Origin: Hymenopus coronatus
Lineage: Eukaryota; Arthropoda; Insecta; Mantodea; Hymenopodidae
Assembly (NCBI GenBank): GCA_030762935.1
Contig: CM060900.1
Coordinates: forward strand, 435,529,921-435,593,920
DNA length: 64,000 bases
Reading direction: 5' to 3'
A program made the translations under genes and the position numbers. Below the pieces are notes generated by a model. The model did no database searches, was not told the origin of the DNA, and was given only the letters and a program-made list of their open reading frames with translations. Positions 1-11,479 of the stretch are shown one piece after another (position 1 is the first letter of the stretch; every line of letters begins with the position of its first letter).

Positions 1-765
1 ATGCCAGAAATGGCAAAAACACAGTATCATCATTTTCATAAAAAGCGAAGAGTGCAAATTAATTATGAAATGGTCAGAATATATAAGTTTTTGAAATAAT
101 GCTCCAACTTAGTGTAAAATCATTTTTAAAAATCAAGAGTTTTGGAGAGCGTAAATAATATAATTCTTTGGAATAATTAGGGGTTATGTAAACTATTACA
201 TGTCAAATCTACTTGTAAATTCATTTACTGCAGAATCTTGAATTTTAAAATATAAAATGTTTAAACATGTGCATTAATTTTCATTAGAGCAGCAAATTTA
301 GAGAGTAAACGTTAATATTTAAATAACCATGCAAGCTAGAAGGTTGATATATGGTAAACATTTGTTCTTGCATATAATGACTGGTATACATTTCATTAAA
401 ATATCCTTCGAACTGCAGACACTTAAAATGTTACAGGTGCATTACCTTAAGTTTTGAAATAGGATTTTTTTCCCACCTACTATGGCTACATGGAGAAAAA
501 GAAAAAAAAAATATATATATATATATATAATGTGCTCGGAGAATCTCAAAACGTATATCCAGATAAGTATCATAATCAAACTTTAACTGTAATGTAAAAC
601 TTCTTTGTATCTGCTACATTCAGATAAATGTAGAGAAATATAACTTCCCTTTTTTATTCACATGTATCAAAACATATCTATGTTAAATTTGAACATGCTA
701 TTTATGGGCAGAATACATTATTTTCTCTTACTTACTACGTAAAAGTAACGGAGAAAGTCAAAACT

Positions 766-766
<1 letters not shown>

Positions 767-803
<37 letters not shown>
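767..803. repeat. Poly-T run (37 nt)
   Basis: Uninterrupted thymidines inside duplication copy A. The equivalent run in copy B (5401-5425) has 25 T, so the tract has changed length since the duplication. Confidence 0.95.
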
Positions 804-805
<2 letters not shown>

Positions 806-1599
806 GGGGAATCTTAAAACATGTACTTTTGGTGAAATATTGTCACTAATTCTTCGTTGGGGCCACGGATGGCAATTATAAATATTGAACGTACATATCT
901 TCAATGTTTAGTGCTATTAAAACACTATGAAAATATTGGAGTGTTATATTTACTTATTTTTCACCTCATGCTATCGTTTAGTTGTACGTTTTCTCTTAAG
1001 TGTGATAAATGTTATTTTTTGTATATTTAATGTTGTTAACACATTTCATTTTTGATTCAAAGAGGCTAAGGCAGCTAGCTTTTAATATTCCTCTCTGCAC
1101 GATTTCGCGAGGGACTAAATGAAAACATCTCTGATTAAGTGTTAGGAAATTCAGACCAAGAGCAACAACTATTTCCAGAAATGTTACTACCACAAATAAA
1201 ATCACATTTGTTCTAACGTGATACACATTTTTGTGAAGTGTATTTTCTATGATTTACTAGTTATAGAAGTTATACACAATTCGTTGTGAATGAAGTAGAC
1301 TTCACAGTATATTAACAGAGATTTAAAGTTACACATTTTATTGGGCATGCAAAATGTATATAACACACGTTAAAGATGTAATTGCTTTGATGGATGCCAG
1401 GATTTTGTTGACAACTTAGCGTCTAATTCTCCTAACTCATCGCCCACCTCCCCCCCCCCCCCAGGGCACTCACTGGAAACCTTATGACCAAGATTAGCTT
1501 TTACTTTATTATGTTTATTATGTAGAAGTAGTATTGTACTTACATTCCGAAATGTCATCGGAAATACACTATTCGAGGCTCTATGAATCGCAAAGAGCA

Positions 1600-1740
1600 A
1601 CATTAATATGAGAGAAGCAGAGTGGGGGAGAAGAGGCGGGTGAGAGGGGTAGGGGGGTGAGGGAGAAGGAGATGGAGAGAGAGGGAGTGAGAGGAAGAGA
1701 AGGAGGTTAGGGGCGGAGGGGGAGAGGTGGGAGAGAGAGA
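1600..1740. repeat. GA-rich simple-sequence tract
   Basis: Purine-rich run of GAGA, GGGA and GGAG words on the plus strand. The minus-strand frames through it read as Ser/Leu/Pro-rich low complexity and are not genes. Confidence 0.85.
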
Positions 1741-3128
1741 ACAAACTTGGTTTTTAAGTCCAGAATTTTTCAAAATGTAACACAAAGATTTTCAGAAAAA
1801 TCCGTCCATTCCAACCACACATTTTTACGTGGACATGCTTTTTTCTGGATTTTATTTTTAGTTCGCTAAAAGGGCTCAACGATTTTGATTAAAGTAACGT
1901 GTATTAAATATATTTACATCACAAATAAAATGTGTAGCACGTATTTTTTCTGGAAACAGCCCTTGATGTTCTCTTCATTAGAAAATAATGTTGTGTAATT
2001 GTGTACAACTTGCGATGTACGAAAACTATACAAAAATTGTAGTTATTTCAAAACACTCAGTTTACTTTAAGTTATTAGTGTGAGCTGTAGGCTATTTCCG
2101 AGAGATCCTTTGCTAATTATTGGAATTGTTCAATATTAGGCTATTCTTTTAAAACAGTTTCTTTCGATATTCAGTTCTTACGATAAAATGGATGGCATTA
2201 TCAAGGCAGCATATAGTGTCCAGTTCTTAATCTTTTGACTACTACTATTCCTTTGTATAAATGTGCACTGTAGCTATTTCTAAGGTTTTTAGGAGCATTA
2301 GGTGATTCCCGTTCATTCTTGTGAAGTTTTGTGTATCAGGGAAATCGTGAGAGACACACGGAAATTCATAAAGAAAAACAATTAAATCTCCTTAAAGTGC
2401 TTGAATAACATTAACCTTTTCTAAATTACTCAATTCTGTATGTTTTTAATTTCTTTGCATTGTGTGTTAGGATTTAAAATGTTTACACGCATGTTACGTC
2501 ACACTTGATTATGCCTTAAATCAACAATTTATGTTTATATTGTGTAAAATTATACTCCCCACAATGCAATCTTCAAACTTTTTAAACAGTATTTTAGATT
2601 CGTGTTTCTTTTCGAGCTATAATGTATTTGCTAAAAACCATATTTTGTATTTTTTATTAAATAGCGTAACACATTTACTTAAAGCACATAATTGATAGAC
2701 GAATTAACATATGTGCTAAAAATGTTGCAATAAAACGTTTGGAAATATTTGGAATAAAGTGAAAATTGAGATAATCCCCTTAATTTGCGCAAAGCCGTAC
2801 GCTACGTCCATTACCATCAGAACCCTTTGTGTGTTATCACCTCTATTAGATCGTTTAGTAGCTGAACAAATATCAAATATAAAAACTCACCACGTATATA
2901 CGTAGCAGCAATATCTCTCAGTTCCCTCGAACTTACACAGCTTCCTACCAGTGGCAAGCACTCACACGTCTCGACTGACCACCTGAGTCAACAATAATGC
3001 CTCTCGCTGCTCGGGACAAAAATGAGAGCCTATAAATGAGAATATAAAGATAATAAACCAAAGATACATATGGTAAATACCAATGCCATGAGAAATTGTT
3101 CCAAGAAAAAATATGTCGATATGACTTA
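1741..3128. repeat. Segment present only in duplication copy A
   Basis: Copy A runs from its GA tract into this 1.4 kb, then resumes at 3129 with GGCAAAGTAGCACATAAATG. Copy B passes directly from its GA tract to the same words at 6319. Either this is an insertion in copy A or a deletion in copy B. Positions 1741-2000 resemble the reverse orientation of repeat B (for example ACAAATAAAATGTGTA). I see no gene in the rest. Confidence 0.6.
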
Positions 3129-3162
3129 GATGGCAAAGTAGCACATAAATGGGCAGGATAAA

Positions 3163-3228
3163 TACCAGCACCACCACCACCACCGCCGCCGCAGCCGCCA
3201 ACAACCACACCACCCCGCCGCCAAACAC
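3163..3228. repeat. Short CACCGCC-type microsatellite (copy A)
   Basis: Runs of CAC, CGC and AAC triplets. This is the counterpart of the much longer array at 6337-6830 in copy B. Confidence 0.85.
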
Positions 3229-3239
3229 CTAAAATAGGG

Positions 3240-4499
3240 CATGCGAGCGGCTTTGGGGCAACATGTTGTCAGCTCTGCTGTTGCCTTTCTCATAGCTCAA
3301 GAAAGCTCCCAAAGCAAACAAATTAATTTTTGTGTACTTAAGTACAAATCGCGTGTTTTATTGAATATAATTGCCAAAAATACACAAGAGAAACTCATAA
3401 AGCTGTAGTCCTAATTGAGTCTATAATGAAAATAATTTATATGAACAATTATGAGAAACTTAACGTGTTTGAGGAGTATATAATAAACATAAATATATTT
3501 CTCAGTAAAACTGTGTTTCGGTACCATGACCTACACTTCTCCCTCACTTCAACATAGTACAACACCATAAAGATTCATAACTTCCATTTGAGTGGAATCC
3601 TTGTAATACTTATTACATATTTCAACCTGTCATTTTCAATATTATTAAATCGTTTACTAAGGATTGTCAATATCTCACTTTTGAAGCATATGAAGTGAAT
3701 AGGTGTTATGGTGCAGCAATAACATTTGTACGCGTGTGCTAACAAGAGTTACAAGAAATTCGTCAAAGTAAAACTAAATTACAATGAAATAATTTTGCTT
3801 TGTTTTCGTTGAGTATTCTACTGCAAAGTATACACTTACAGCGACTGTATACTGTGCCAGGCAATAGAGCTCAATTGATTGCCAATATTAAAAATAACAA
3901 TGCCAAATTAGCTAAAAATTCTACTTTATGATTATGTCATCTAGCTGCAATAAATTCATCAAAAAATAAAAATATCACGTTAAAGGTTTTGTCAATAAAC
4001 TGGAGGGCAAAGGAGTATTTTAGTACATGCAGTATTGTATAAATAAAATTATTGAATTTTTAAAAAATATTTACTCAAAGGATCATTTCATCCTTAGATA
4101 ATGATGGCTGCAACATCATTTTTGTTCAGCTTATAACATATACGGTAATTGAAACTTTCACCCAAAGTATTACATACAGCTCAGATTTTTATTCTGCACC
4201 TTTCGTTTGCACTACTTTTGTTGGCATTTAAATATATAGTTTATGGTTCCAATTTAACAGTATATATTGCGGAATGACAATTGCTGGCTCTTTATATTTT
4301 CTTGCTTCAAGTGAGTAGATTTGCAGAGTCAGATTTGTAATACGAGAATAAGCTGCAGTTAAATATTAGGAGGTACTGTATACAGCCTAGGTTGTTTTTC
4401 TAAATCATATTCAGAGGTACGTACTTTGTCATAAAGAAAGCTGATGCAAAAAGTCCTAAGTTGTACTGTTACAAGGTAATATTATGTGACATCTGCATA
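3240..4499. other. AT-rich spacer, no gene seen
   Basis: Stops occur in all frames and no conserved motif was recognised. It separates the two direct copies of the 1.7 kb repeat. Confidence 0.5.
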
Positions 4500-4665
4500 T
4501 TGGGCAAAAAAGCCCTTAGAATGGTTTTCTTTGAAAGGGAAGTAAAGCTGTTGGTCCCGTGTCATACGTTTAAAACTCAAGAAAATTTCAAGCCTGATGA
4601 AGATGACTGAGCAAAATTAAGCATTCTCTCATTCCCAATATAGAGTGGCACAAAAAGGCTTGGGT
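4500..4665 (+). repeat. SINE family 2, degenerate 3' part
   Basis: It shares body words with the intact copies at 24131-24421 and 51108-51397: GGAAGTAAAGCTGTTGGTCC, CAAGCCTGATGAAGATG and GAGCAAAATTAAGCATTCTC. The tRNA-like head with its Pol III boxes is missing or unrecognisable. It sits immediately before duplication copy B. Confidence 0.65.
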
Positions 4666-4669
4666 GAAA

Positions 4670-6325
4670 CTCCAGAAATGGCAAAAACACAGTATCATCA
4701 ATTTCATAAAAAGCAAAGAGTGCAAATTAATTATGAAATTGTTATAATATATAAGTTTTCGAAATAATATTCCACTTAGTGTAAAATCATTTTTAAAACT
4801 CAAGAGTTTTGGAGAGCGTAAACAAAATAATTTTTTGTAATAATTAGGGGTTCTGTAAACCATTATATGTCATTTCTACTTGTAAATTCATTTACTGCAA
4901 GATCTTGAATTTTAAAATACAATATGTTTAAGCATGTGCATTAATTGTCATTAGAAGTGTAAATTTAGAGAGTAAACGTTAATATTTAAATAACCATGCA
5001 AGCTAGAAGGTTGATATATGGTAAACGTTTGTTCTTGCATATAATGACTGGTATACATTTCATTAAAATATCCTTCCAACTGCAGACACTTAAAATGTTA
5101 CAGGTGCATTAACTTAAGTTCTGAAATAGGAATCTTTTGCTACCTACATTGAGGAAAAGGGGAAAAAAGTATATATATCTCAAAACATATTTCCAGATAA
5201 GGATCATAATAAAACTTTAACTGTAATGTAAAACTTCTTTGTATCTGCTACATCTAGGTAAATGTAGAGAAATATAACTTCGCATTTTTTATTCAGAGGG
5301 CTCAAAACATACCTAAGTTAAATTTGAACATGCTATTTATGGGCAGAATACACTATTTTCTCTTACTTACTACATATAAGTAACGGAGGGTGTCAAACTG
5401 TTTTTTTTTTTTTTTTTTTTTTTTTGTGCAGGGAATCTTAAAACATGTACTTTTGGTGAAATATTGTCACTAATTCTTCGCTGGGCCCACGGATGGAAAT
5501 TATAAATATTGAGTGACATATCTTCAATGTCTAGTGCTATTAAAACAGTATGAACATTTTTGAGCGTTATATTCACTTATTTTTCACCTCATGCTATCGT
5601 TTTCACTTAAGTGTGATAAATGTTATTTTTTGTATACGTAATGTTGTTAACACATTTACTTTTTGATACAAAGAGGCTAAGGCAGCTGGCTTTTAATATT
5701 CCTCTCTGCACGATTTCGCGATTAACTGAATGAAAACATCACTGATTAAATGTTAGGAAATTCAGACCAAGAGCAACAACTATTTGTTCAAACGTGATAC
5801 ACATTTTTGTGTAGTGTATTTTCTATGGTTTACTAGATATAAAAGTTATACACAATTCGTTGCGAATGAAGTAGACTACACAATATATTAACAGAGATTT
5901 AAAGTTCCACATTATATTGGGCATGCAAAATGTATATAATACATGTTAAAGATGTAATTGTATTGATGGATGCCAGGATTTTGTTGACAGCTTAGCCTCT
6001 TATTCTCCTAACTCATCCCCCGCCCCCCAGGGCACTCTCTGGAAACCTTATGACCTAGATTGGCTTTTACTTTATTATGTTTGTTATGTAGAAATATTAC
6101 TGTATTTACCTTCCGAAATGTCATCGGAAATATACTTTTCGAGGCTCTATGAATCGCAAAGGGCAGCATTAATGTGAGAGAGGGAGAGGTTGAGGGGGAG
6201 ATTGAGGAGAGGTTGAGGGGGTGGGAGGGGGAGGGTGAAGAAGAGGGTGATGGAGAGAGAGGGAGAGAGGAAGAGAGAAGGAGGGTAGGATGGGAGAGGA
6301 AGGGGAGGGAGAGAGAGATGCCAAA
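4670..6325. repeat. Segmental direct repeat, copy B
   Basis: Second copy of the segment at 1-1740, offset about 4.67 kb. It begins CAGAAATGGCAAAAACACAG and keeps the same order of landmarks, with a 25-nt T run at 5401-5425 and a GA-rich end at about 6165-6318. Numerous small differences show that the duplication is not recent. Confidence 0.85.
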
Positions 6326-6336
6326 GTAGCACATAA

Positions 6337-6835
6337 ATGGGCAGGAATAATACCACCACCACCGCCACCGCCTTAGCGGCCGCAGCAGCCAACCACCACC
6401 ACCACCACCACCACCTCCACCGCCGCCAAACACCAACACCACCACCACCACAACCGCCATCACAGCCGCCTCCGCCAACCACCATCAGCACCACCGCTGC
6501 CACCGCAGCCGACAAACACCACCAGCACCATCACTGCCACCACCACCGCCACCATCACCACTGCCGCCACCGCAGACGCCAACCAGCACCACCACTATCA
6601 ACACCACCGCCGCCACCGCCACCACCACCACTGCCGCCAACCACCACCGCCGCCACCGACATCACCACTACTGCCGCCAACCACCTCCACTATCACCACC
6701 ACCGCCACTGCCACCACCACTATCACCACTACCGCCGCCACCGACACTACCACCACTGCCGCCAACCACCACCACCGCCGCCGCCAATCACCACCACCAC
6801 CAACACTACCACCAATATAACGATCAATTTTGGCA
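6337..6835. repeat. Long CAC/CGC trinucleotide array
   Basis: About 500 bases made almost only of CAC, CGC, CAA and CAT triplets. Open frames arise on both strands because the triplets lack stops. They would encode His/Pro/Thr-rich or Val/Gly/Trp-rich strings and are not credible genes. Confidence 0.9.
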
Positions 6836-6840
6836 AATAA

Positions 6841-7870
6841 TGGAAAAAATTCATTCATGCTTTAGCTATCACCGCTTTATACTAACAATTTACAAATTTC
6901 GGTTAAACAATTCTTTTACTTGTCACACTTTAGCAGAGTTCAAACCATTGATTCACCACACAGCGCGACACATAAACTACAACATATTCAGGCGATAGCA
7001 ATAAAACTGGATAAGACAAACCCAAGAGACATTGACTCTGCAGAAAATTAGCATCAAGAAATCAAACTTAATAGCAAGATGTTGCTTTTTAATTTGCATA
7101 CAAAATATTCAAAAACAGGGAGGCAGAGGTACGAGGTATTAGAACAGGTTTTTATAATTACTTGTAGCAGTAATTGTAACCGCTCTAAATACTTCATAGA
7201 ACCACAATTTTAATCTTAGCCGCTGTGTTCACAGCCTTCCGTTGAATAAATGAGAACATATTGCTACCTACGATGATTAAAATAGAATTTGTGTTTTGCT
7301 GGAATAGCGTTCATTTATGAAAAACCTTATGATCCGACAGTTCATGATATCCATCCCTCGCAGTCGCTTTCTGTGAAGGAAAAGAAAAAAGAGAAAAAAA
7401 AGGAAAATATATTATATATATTAAGGAATGAATGAGCCAACAGGCCTGGTGTACCCTTTGGCATTCAGAATTATTGAGGTGATTGCCACAGTATGAATCT
7501 GCTGTCAGTGGTGGCTTTGACTGAAGCAGGGCATCCGCGTTCACGTAGACGCCATATTGTCACTGAATAGTTTTATTAAAAGCATTTATTACGCATGATA
7601 AGAGACAGGTATTTATGGATATTAATTTCCTCCCTTGTGTTTTTAATATTGGTGAAGTTGGAGAGTGCTGGAGATTTTTTATTCTTGTGGCGGAGATTTA
7701 GAAGAAAAATTAAATTATTTTGTTATTGATATTAGTGTAACCGTATTTATATTTGCTTTAATGGACAAGCTGAATCTATTAATATAATTGCAATGATATA
7801 AATTATGTTTATAAATAAATTGCCATGTAAAACGTAAACGTTACATTTTTGTGAACACATTGATGATATT
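6841..7870. other. No gene seen
   Basis: AT-rich sequence with short frames only. A GA/A-rich stretch lies near 7380-7410. No RNA gene or mobile-element end was recognised. Confidence 0.5.
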
Positions 7871-7879
7871 TTCACCTTA

Positions 7880-8600
7880 CAACATTACTAAGCATCTATA
7901 AACTGAAGCGTAGCACAGCTTTCAATATTTTTCTCTGACTTTTCAAGACGTCTATCGGCTACAAGTAAATTTAATCTAGAAAAAAATCCAGAATCTGCAT
8001 TAGAGTCAGGTAACCACAGTGACTGCAAACATAATCTTCAAAATTCAAGAAATCTTGGATTTTTATGTTTTAGAAATATTAAAACTTCTACAACATCTAT
8101 GTTGCTACTTTGCAATTGGTTTCTCAAAATTTCCATAAGAGTTGCATAATTAAAAAGTATATCTTCACAATTACTTAGGAAAGATATCTGGGAAAGAGCT
8201 GTCTTTATATACTCAAGGTGTTGTATGTCGGAAAAGAAAACCCTGGGTCAAACAAATTCGAAATAAAAGTAAGAATTTTCCCCTCCGCACCATGAATTTA
8301 TTTATTTCATCAATACCTTTCAGACCACGTTCTTTAAACTTTGAAGATATCTCACTACTTAGTTTTTGAGGTACAAAATTTAAAATTGAATTTTTATCGA
8401 AATTAACTTCTCTCATTCAACTGAATTTTGTTTTAACCATTTCTAACCATCCAATAGCTTTGTGTGCAACTGGGTTTTCTTTAGACTGAAGTTCTAAAAT
8501 TGACTAAGTAATGAGTTACAAATGTTAGCAAGTAATTCTGTCCGAATCCTAATCTTAGGAAATTAATCAGGAGAACAAATTACCAAGAAGGTTTTGACTG
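7880..8600 (-). pseudogene. Possible degenerate coding remnant, unassigned
   Basis: On the minus strand a broken series of frames has protein-like composition. One 67-residue frame ends at 8213 and starts NFDKNSILNFVPQKLSSEIS. Preceding it across a stop is NPVAHKAIGWLEMVKTKFS, and following it in another frame is CEDILFNYATLMEILRNQLQ. The pattern of charged and hydrophobic residues and the single-stop breaks suggest an old transposase or retrocopy. I cannot name the family; chance is not excluded. Confidence 0.3.
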
Positions 8601-9337
8601 GACTCAATGGTTGTTCAGTACTCCTAAAAACTACACTACAGAATTAAATATTCATTTAAACACAACACAGATTCGAACTAGCTTGAACAGCGTGTCAAAA
8701 CTGGGATTGGATACAATCTTTGCTTCAAATCAGGAAACACGAACCTTTAGAAACTCAAGATATGAGTTTTTTAGTTTTTCTGAGTTTCAAAACACATGCC
8801 TAAGCATTCAAATGTGGTAAGCTGTTGATGGAGTTCTCATATTAAATTAAATGTATGAGCCTATTAAATTTATGTGAATGACAGTATTGTTTTGGTTAAA
8901 CATTCTGCACGCTTTTACATATAAGGTGCACTGTCTATGAAAATTGCCAATACATTTCGTCTTTGCCATCAAGTTTCTTTAAAGTGTCGATGACGGCCTG
9001 GCAACATGTGAGACATTTGCAGCTGACAAAAAGGAACAAGAATTTAAATCGATTTTCTGAACAGAATTATCTTCTAGGGTGCCTGACAACACTGCAAAAA
9101 TACACCTACTTTGCGATCGGTAGTTTTAACACAGAAGACTACCAAGTGTTTTTTGGTACCTATTCTTTTATTTTCAACTTTGCATCTTCAGAGCAGCACC
9201 TTGGTATGAACTGCCTGCGAATATGGGAGGATGTTGCAAGGTCAACAGCACTCTACATATTTTACTAACCATTCCCTCACTGCAGGTTGGTCTATCTTCT
9301 GAACGGGGAAGTTAGTCTACAAAATAAATAATAACTG
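8601..9337. other. No gene recognised
   Basis: Two plus-strand frames of 69 and 101 codons (8611-8820, 8963-9268) show no motif I know. They are short for AT-rich DNA of this length and are not called as genes. Confidence 0.4.
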
Positions 9338-9412
9338 AATAATGATGATGATGATAATAATAATAATAACAATAATAATACTACTAATAATAATCATAAT
9401 AATTATAATAAA
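9338..9412. repeat. (TGA/TAA)n microsatellite
   Basis: Imperfect run of ATG, ATA and ATAA words changing to AAT-rich triplets. Confidence 0.9.
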
Positions 9413-10340
9413 TAGAAATACTTGGCTTATTAGAAATTAGTAGTAATTTATTAGTCAACTAAATGAGAATAACTATTAATTTTAATTTATTTTGAAAAAA
9501 ATATTGTAATTGTACTTCAGTTGCTTTTATTTTATTTATTTATTTTTAATTTTGAGTACCTTGTTTTTATCAAACTCTTTTTATTTGCGATCCAAGCATA
9601 AAAGTAGTAATTTGCAATAATATAGGCATGGTTCTTGTTGTATGCATCACAAACTCTTCTTTGTCATCTTTGGCTCCTCTTACAAGTTGAAATGATTCTC
9701 CTATAGACAACTGCTTCTTCCTTTTGTCACCGTTACATTTTTCTTTTTTTGTTTTGTGTATTTCACATTTAACGTGCTTGGAACAAGAGTCACTGCGCAT
9801 GCAATCTACTAATATTACAAAATGTAGAAAATAGGATTCCACCATTGCGGTAAACTCCTTCATTGCGTATTGTTCCGCACGCGATTTGGTGGAAACTGCA
9901 ATAATGTAGATCTATCTTCGCACTCGTATGTCTCAAACAATATAACCGATCATATCAATAACACAGACTGCCGTATTGTTTGAAACAAACCGACTACAGG
10001 CAACGCGGCACTTCGAAAAACTTGACCTTGACAAAGTTGTTGCATTGGTATTATTTACTCTTGTCAAAAATCAGTTGCTAACAAAGAATGAATGAATGAA
10101 TAAGTGTATTTATTGAAATAACAGAATCATACATTGAGCTTCATCAGTCCCACGGGTCCATAGGCCGTACGTGCTTTTGAAACACACAAAATAGTAAGCA
10201 AGACTAAAATAAATAGATAAATAAAAGGTAAACACGAAAATAAAAGGACCAAGAAATTCAAATACAGCAACTTCAATTTACATCACAGAGTTCATCTTAT
10301 TTAAATGCATTAATGTATCCTATTATAATAGACAAATACA
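9413..10340. other. No gene seen
   Basis: A 97-codon minus-strand frame (9570-9863) is Lys-rich and carries no recognised domain. The words GAATGAATGAATAAGTG near 10087 resemble retroelement tails, but no element body was identified. Confidence 0.4.
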
Positions 10341-10345
10341 CTTAA

Positions 10346-11233
10346 GGGGGGACTTAGGCAGAAATACCTTAACACAACAAAAATCCTACCATGGTCATAG
10401 TTTTTGTTCTAAATCAATGAACTTTTGCACAGTTAATTGACTCAATATTTCTATGAATGTGCTGATTTATAAGTAATTTTGTCAACAAATACAGAAATTA
10501 CACTACATTGGAATTTTCAAAACATCAAAAAACTTATGTACCTACCTTTTTCTTAGTATCCCTTTGGTGAATTTGTTTTAAAACAAGTGTACATAAAGTA
10601 TTAGAATTATGCTATATTATGGTGCAGAAGTTGTTTCTCTATCTCCCTATCAATGAATTTTAAAGTATTTTTCAAGGTATGTGAGTTTTTTATTTCAAAT
10701 TATTATGTATTTTATAGCACAGTACCTATAGAATCTAAATCATAAGAAAAACTAGCTGCGCCAAAATACTCATTGTGGATTGAAATATGTGTGTACAAAA
10801 TTTTATTGTAATATCTCAAATAATTTCCACGAAAAAGGTACATAAGTGTGAAAAATTATATACCTGAGAAAACGAGGAAAGAAATGTTGTATGATCTACA
10901 TACGAAGTGATCTACATACTTTAGATACTGCCTAAAATCCACCATAACTGTAGTCAGCTTCTTCCAGGTCAGAAACTAAAACATACATTCTAAATATTTA
11001 TAAATATGTTTGCCTGTAAGACATGTAGAGAAACAAGGGATCAAATCTGATAATCAAGCAAGGAGAAAAAATGGGCGTGGCATGACAAGTCCTAAGTTTT
11101 TAATTTATTTGGACCACAAAGAAATCGAATTAAGCTATAAAACTTTTGGAACATAAAGAAGAATGTATTAACAATTAATTAGTGAAATAAAAACAAAATT
11201 GAAAAATGTGCCATTTTTAGCCTGCGTCCCCCC
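10346..11233. mobile_element. TTAA-flanked TIR element, piggyBac-like, non-autonomous
   Basis: The element starts GGGGGGACTTAGGC and ends GCCTGCGTCCCCCC, so the first eight bases invert perfectly and the next bases largely match. It is flanked on both sides by TTAA (10342-10345 and 11234-11237). TTAA duplication is the hallmark of piggyBac transposons. The 888-bp body has no transposase, so it would depend on an enzyme supplied elsewhere. The superfamily call is inferred from the TTAA only. Confidence 0.7.
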
Positions 11234-11299
11234 TTAAGAGAGATATATATAAACGTAATACTAACACCACAACACAACAATGACCTAAGTATGACATAT

Positions 11300-11447
11300 T
11301 GGATTAATTGTTTTTTCACACAAGCCGTGTGTAGGACAGGATTTGGATAGGTAGAGTCAGACTGAAAAATTCAATGTCATATCCGGGAGATCCGTGGTTC
11401 AAATCCCGGCTATGGCATTGAATTTTTCAGTCTGACTCTACTTATCC
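11300..11447. mobile_element. Hairpin insertion with 13-bp target duplication
   Basis: The 13-mer AAGTATGACATAT occurs at 11287-11299 and again at 11448-11460, bracketing 148 bp. Within it, 11345-11380 and 11412-11447 are inverted copies matching at 34 of 36 positions, leaving a 31-base loop. The loop reads like a tRNA T-arm, with GGTTCAAATCC, a Pol III B-box-like motif. The target duplication length suggests LINE-type retroposition. The family is not one I recognise. Confidence 0.75.
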
Positions 11448-11479
11448 AAGTATGACATATGTATGTAAAACGTTATAAT

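Larger units (their letters stand above)
1..1740. repeat. Segmental direct repeat, copy A
   Basis: This stretch is closely repeated at about 4670-6325 in the same orientation. Shared landmarks include the opening CAGAAATGGCAAAAACACAG, the long poly-T run (767-803 here), the phrase GGAATCTTAAAACATGTAC and the GA-rich end. Copy A carries an (AT) tract near 510-529 and a longer T run (37 against 25), and a pure C run near 1450. The left edge is cut by the window. No credible protein is encoded; the short frames are low-complexity. Confidence 0.85.

Noticed and set aside
6337..6840. 167-codon His/Pro/Thr-rich open frame
   Set aside because: It is a translation of the CAC/CGC trinucleotide array; both strands are open only because the triplets contain no stops.
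9570..9863. 97-codon minus frame as a gene
   Set aside because: No motif, no homologous frame elsewhere in the window, and a length expected by chance in 64 kb.
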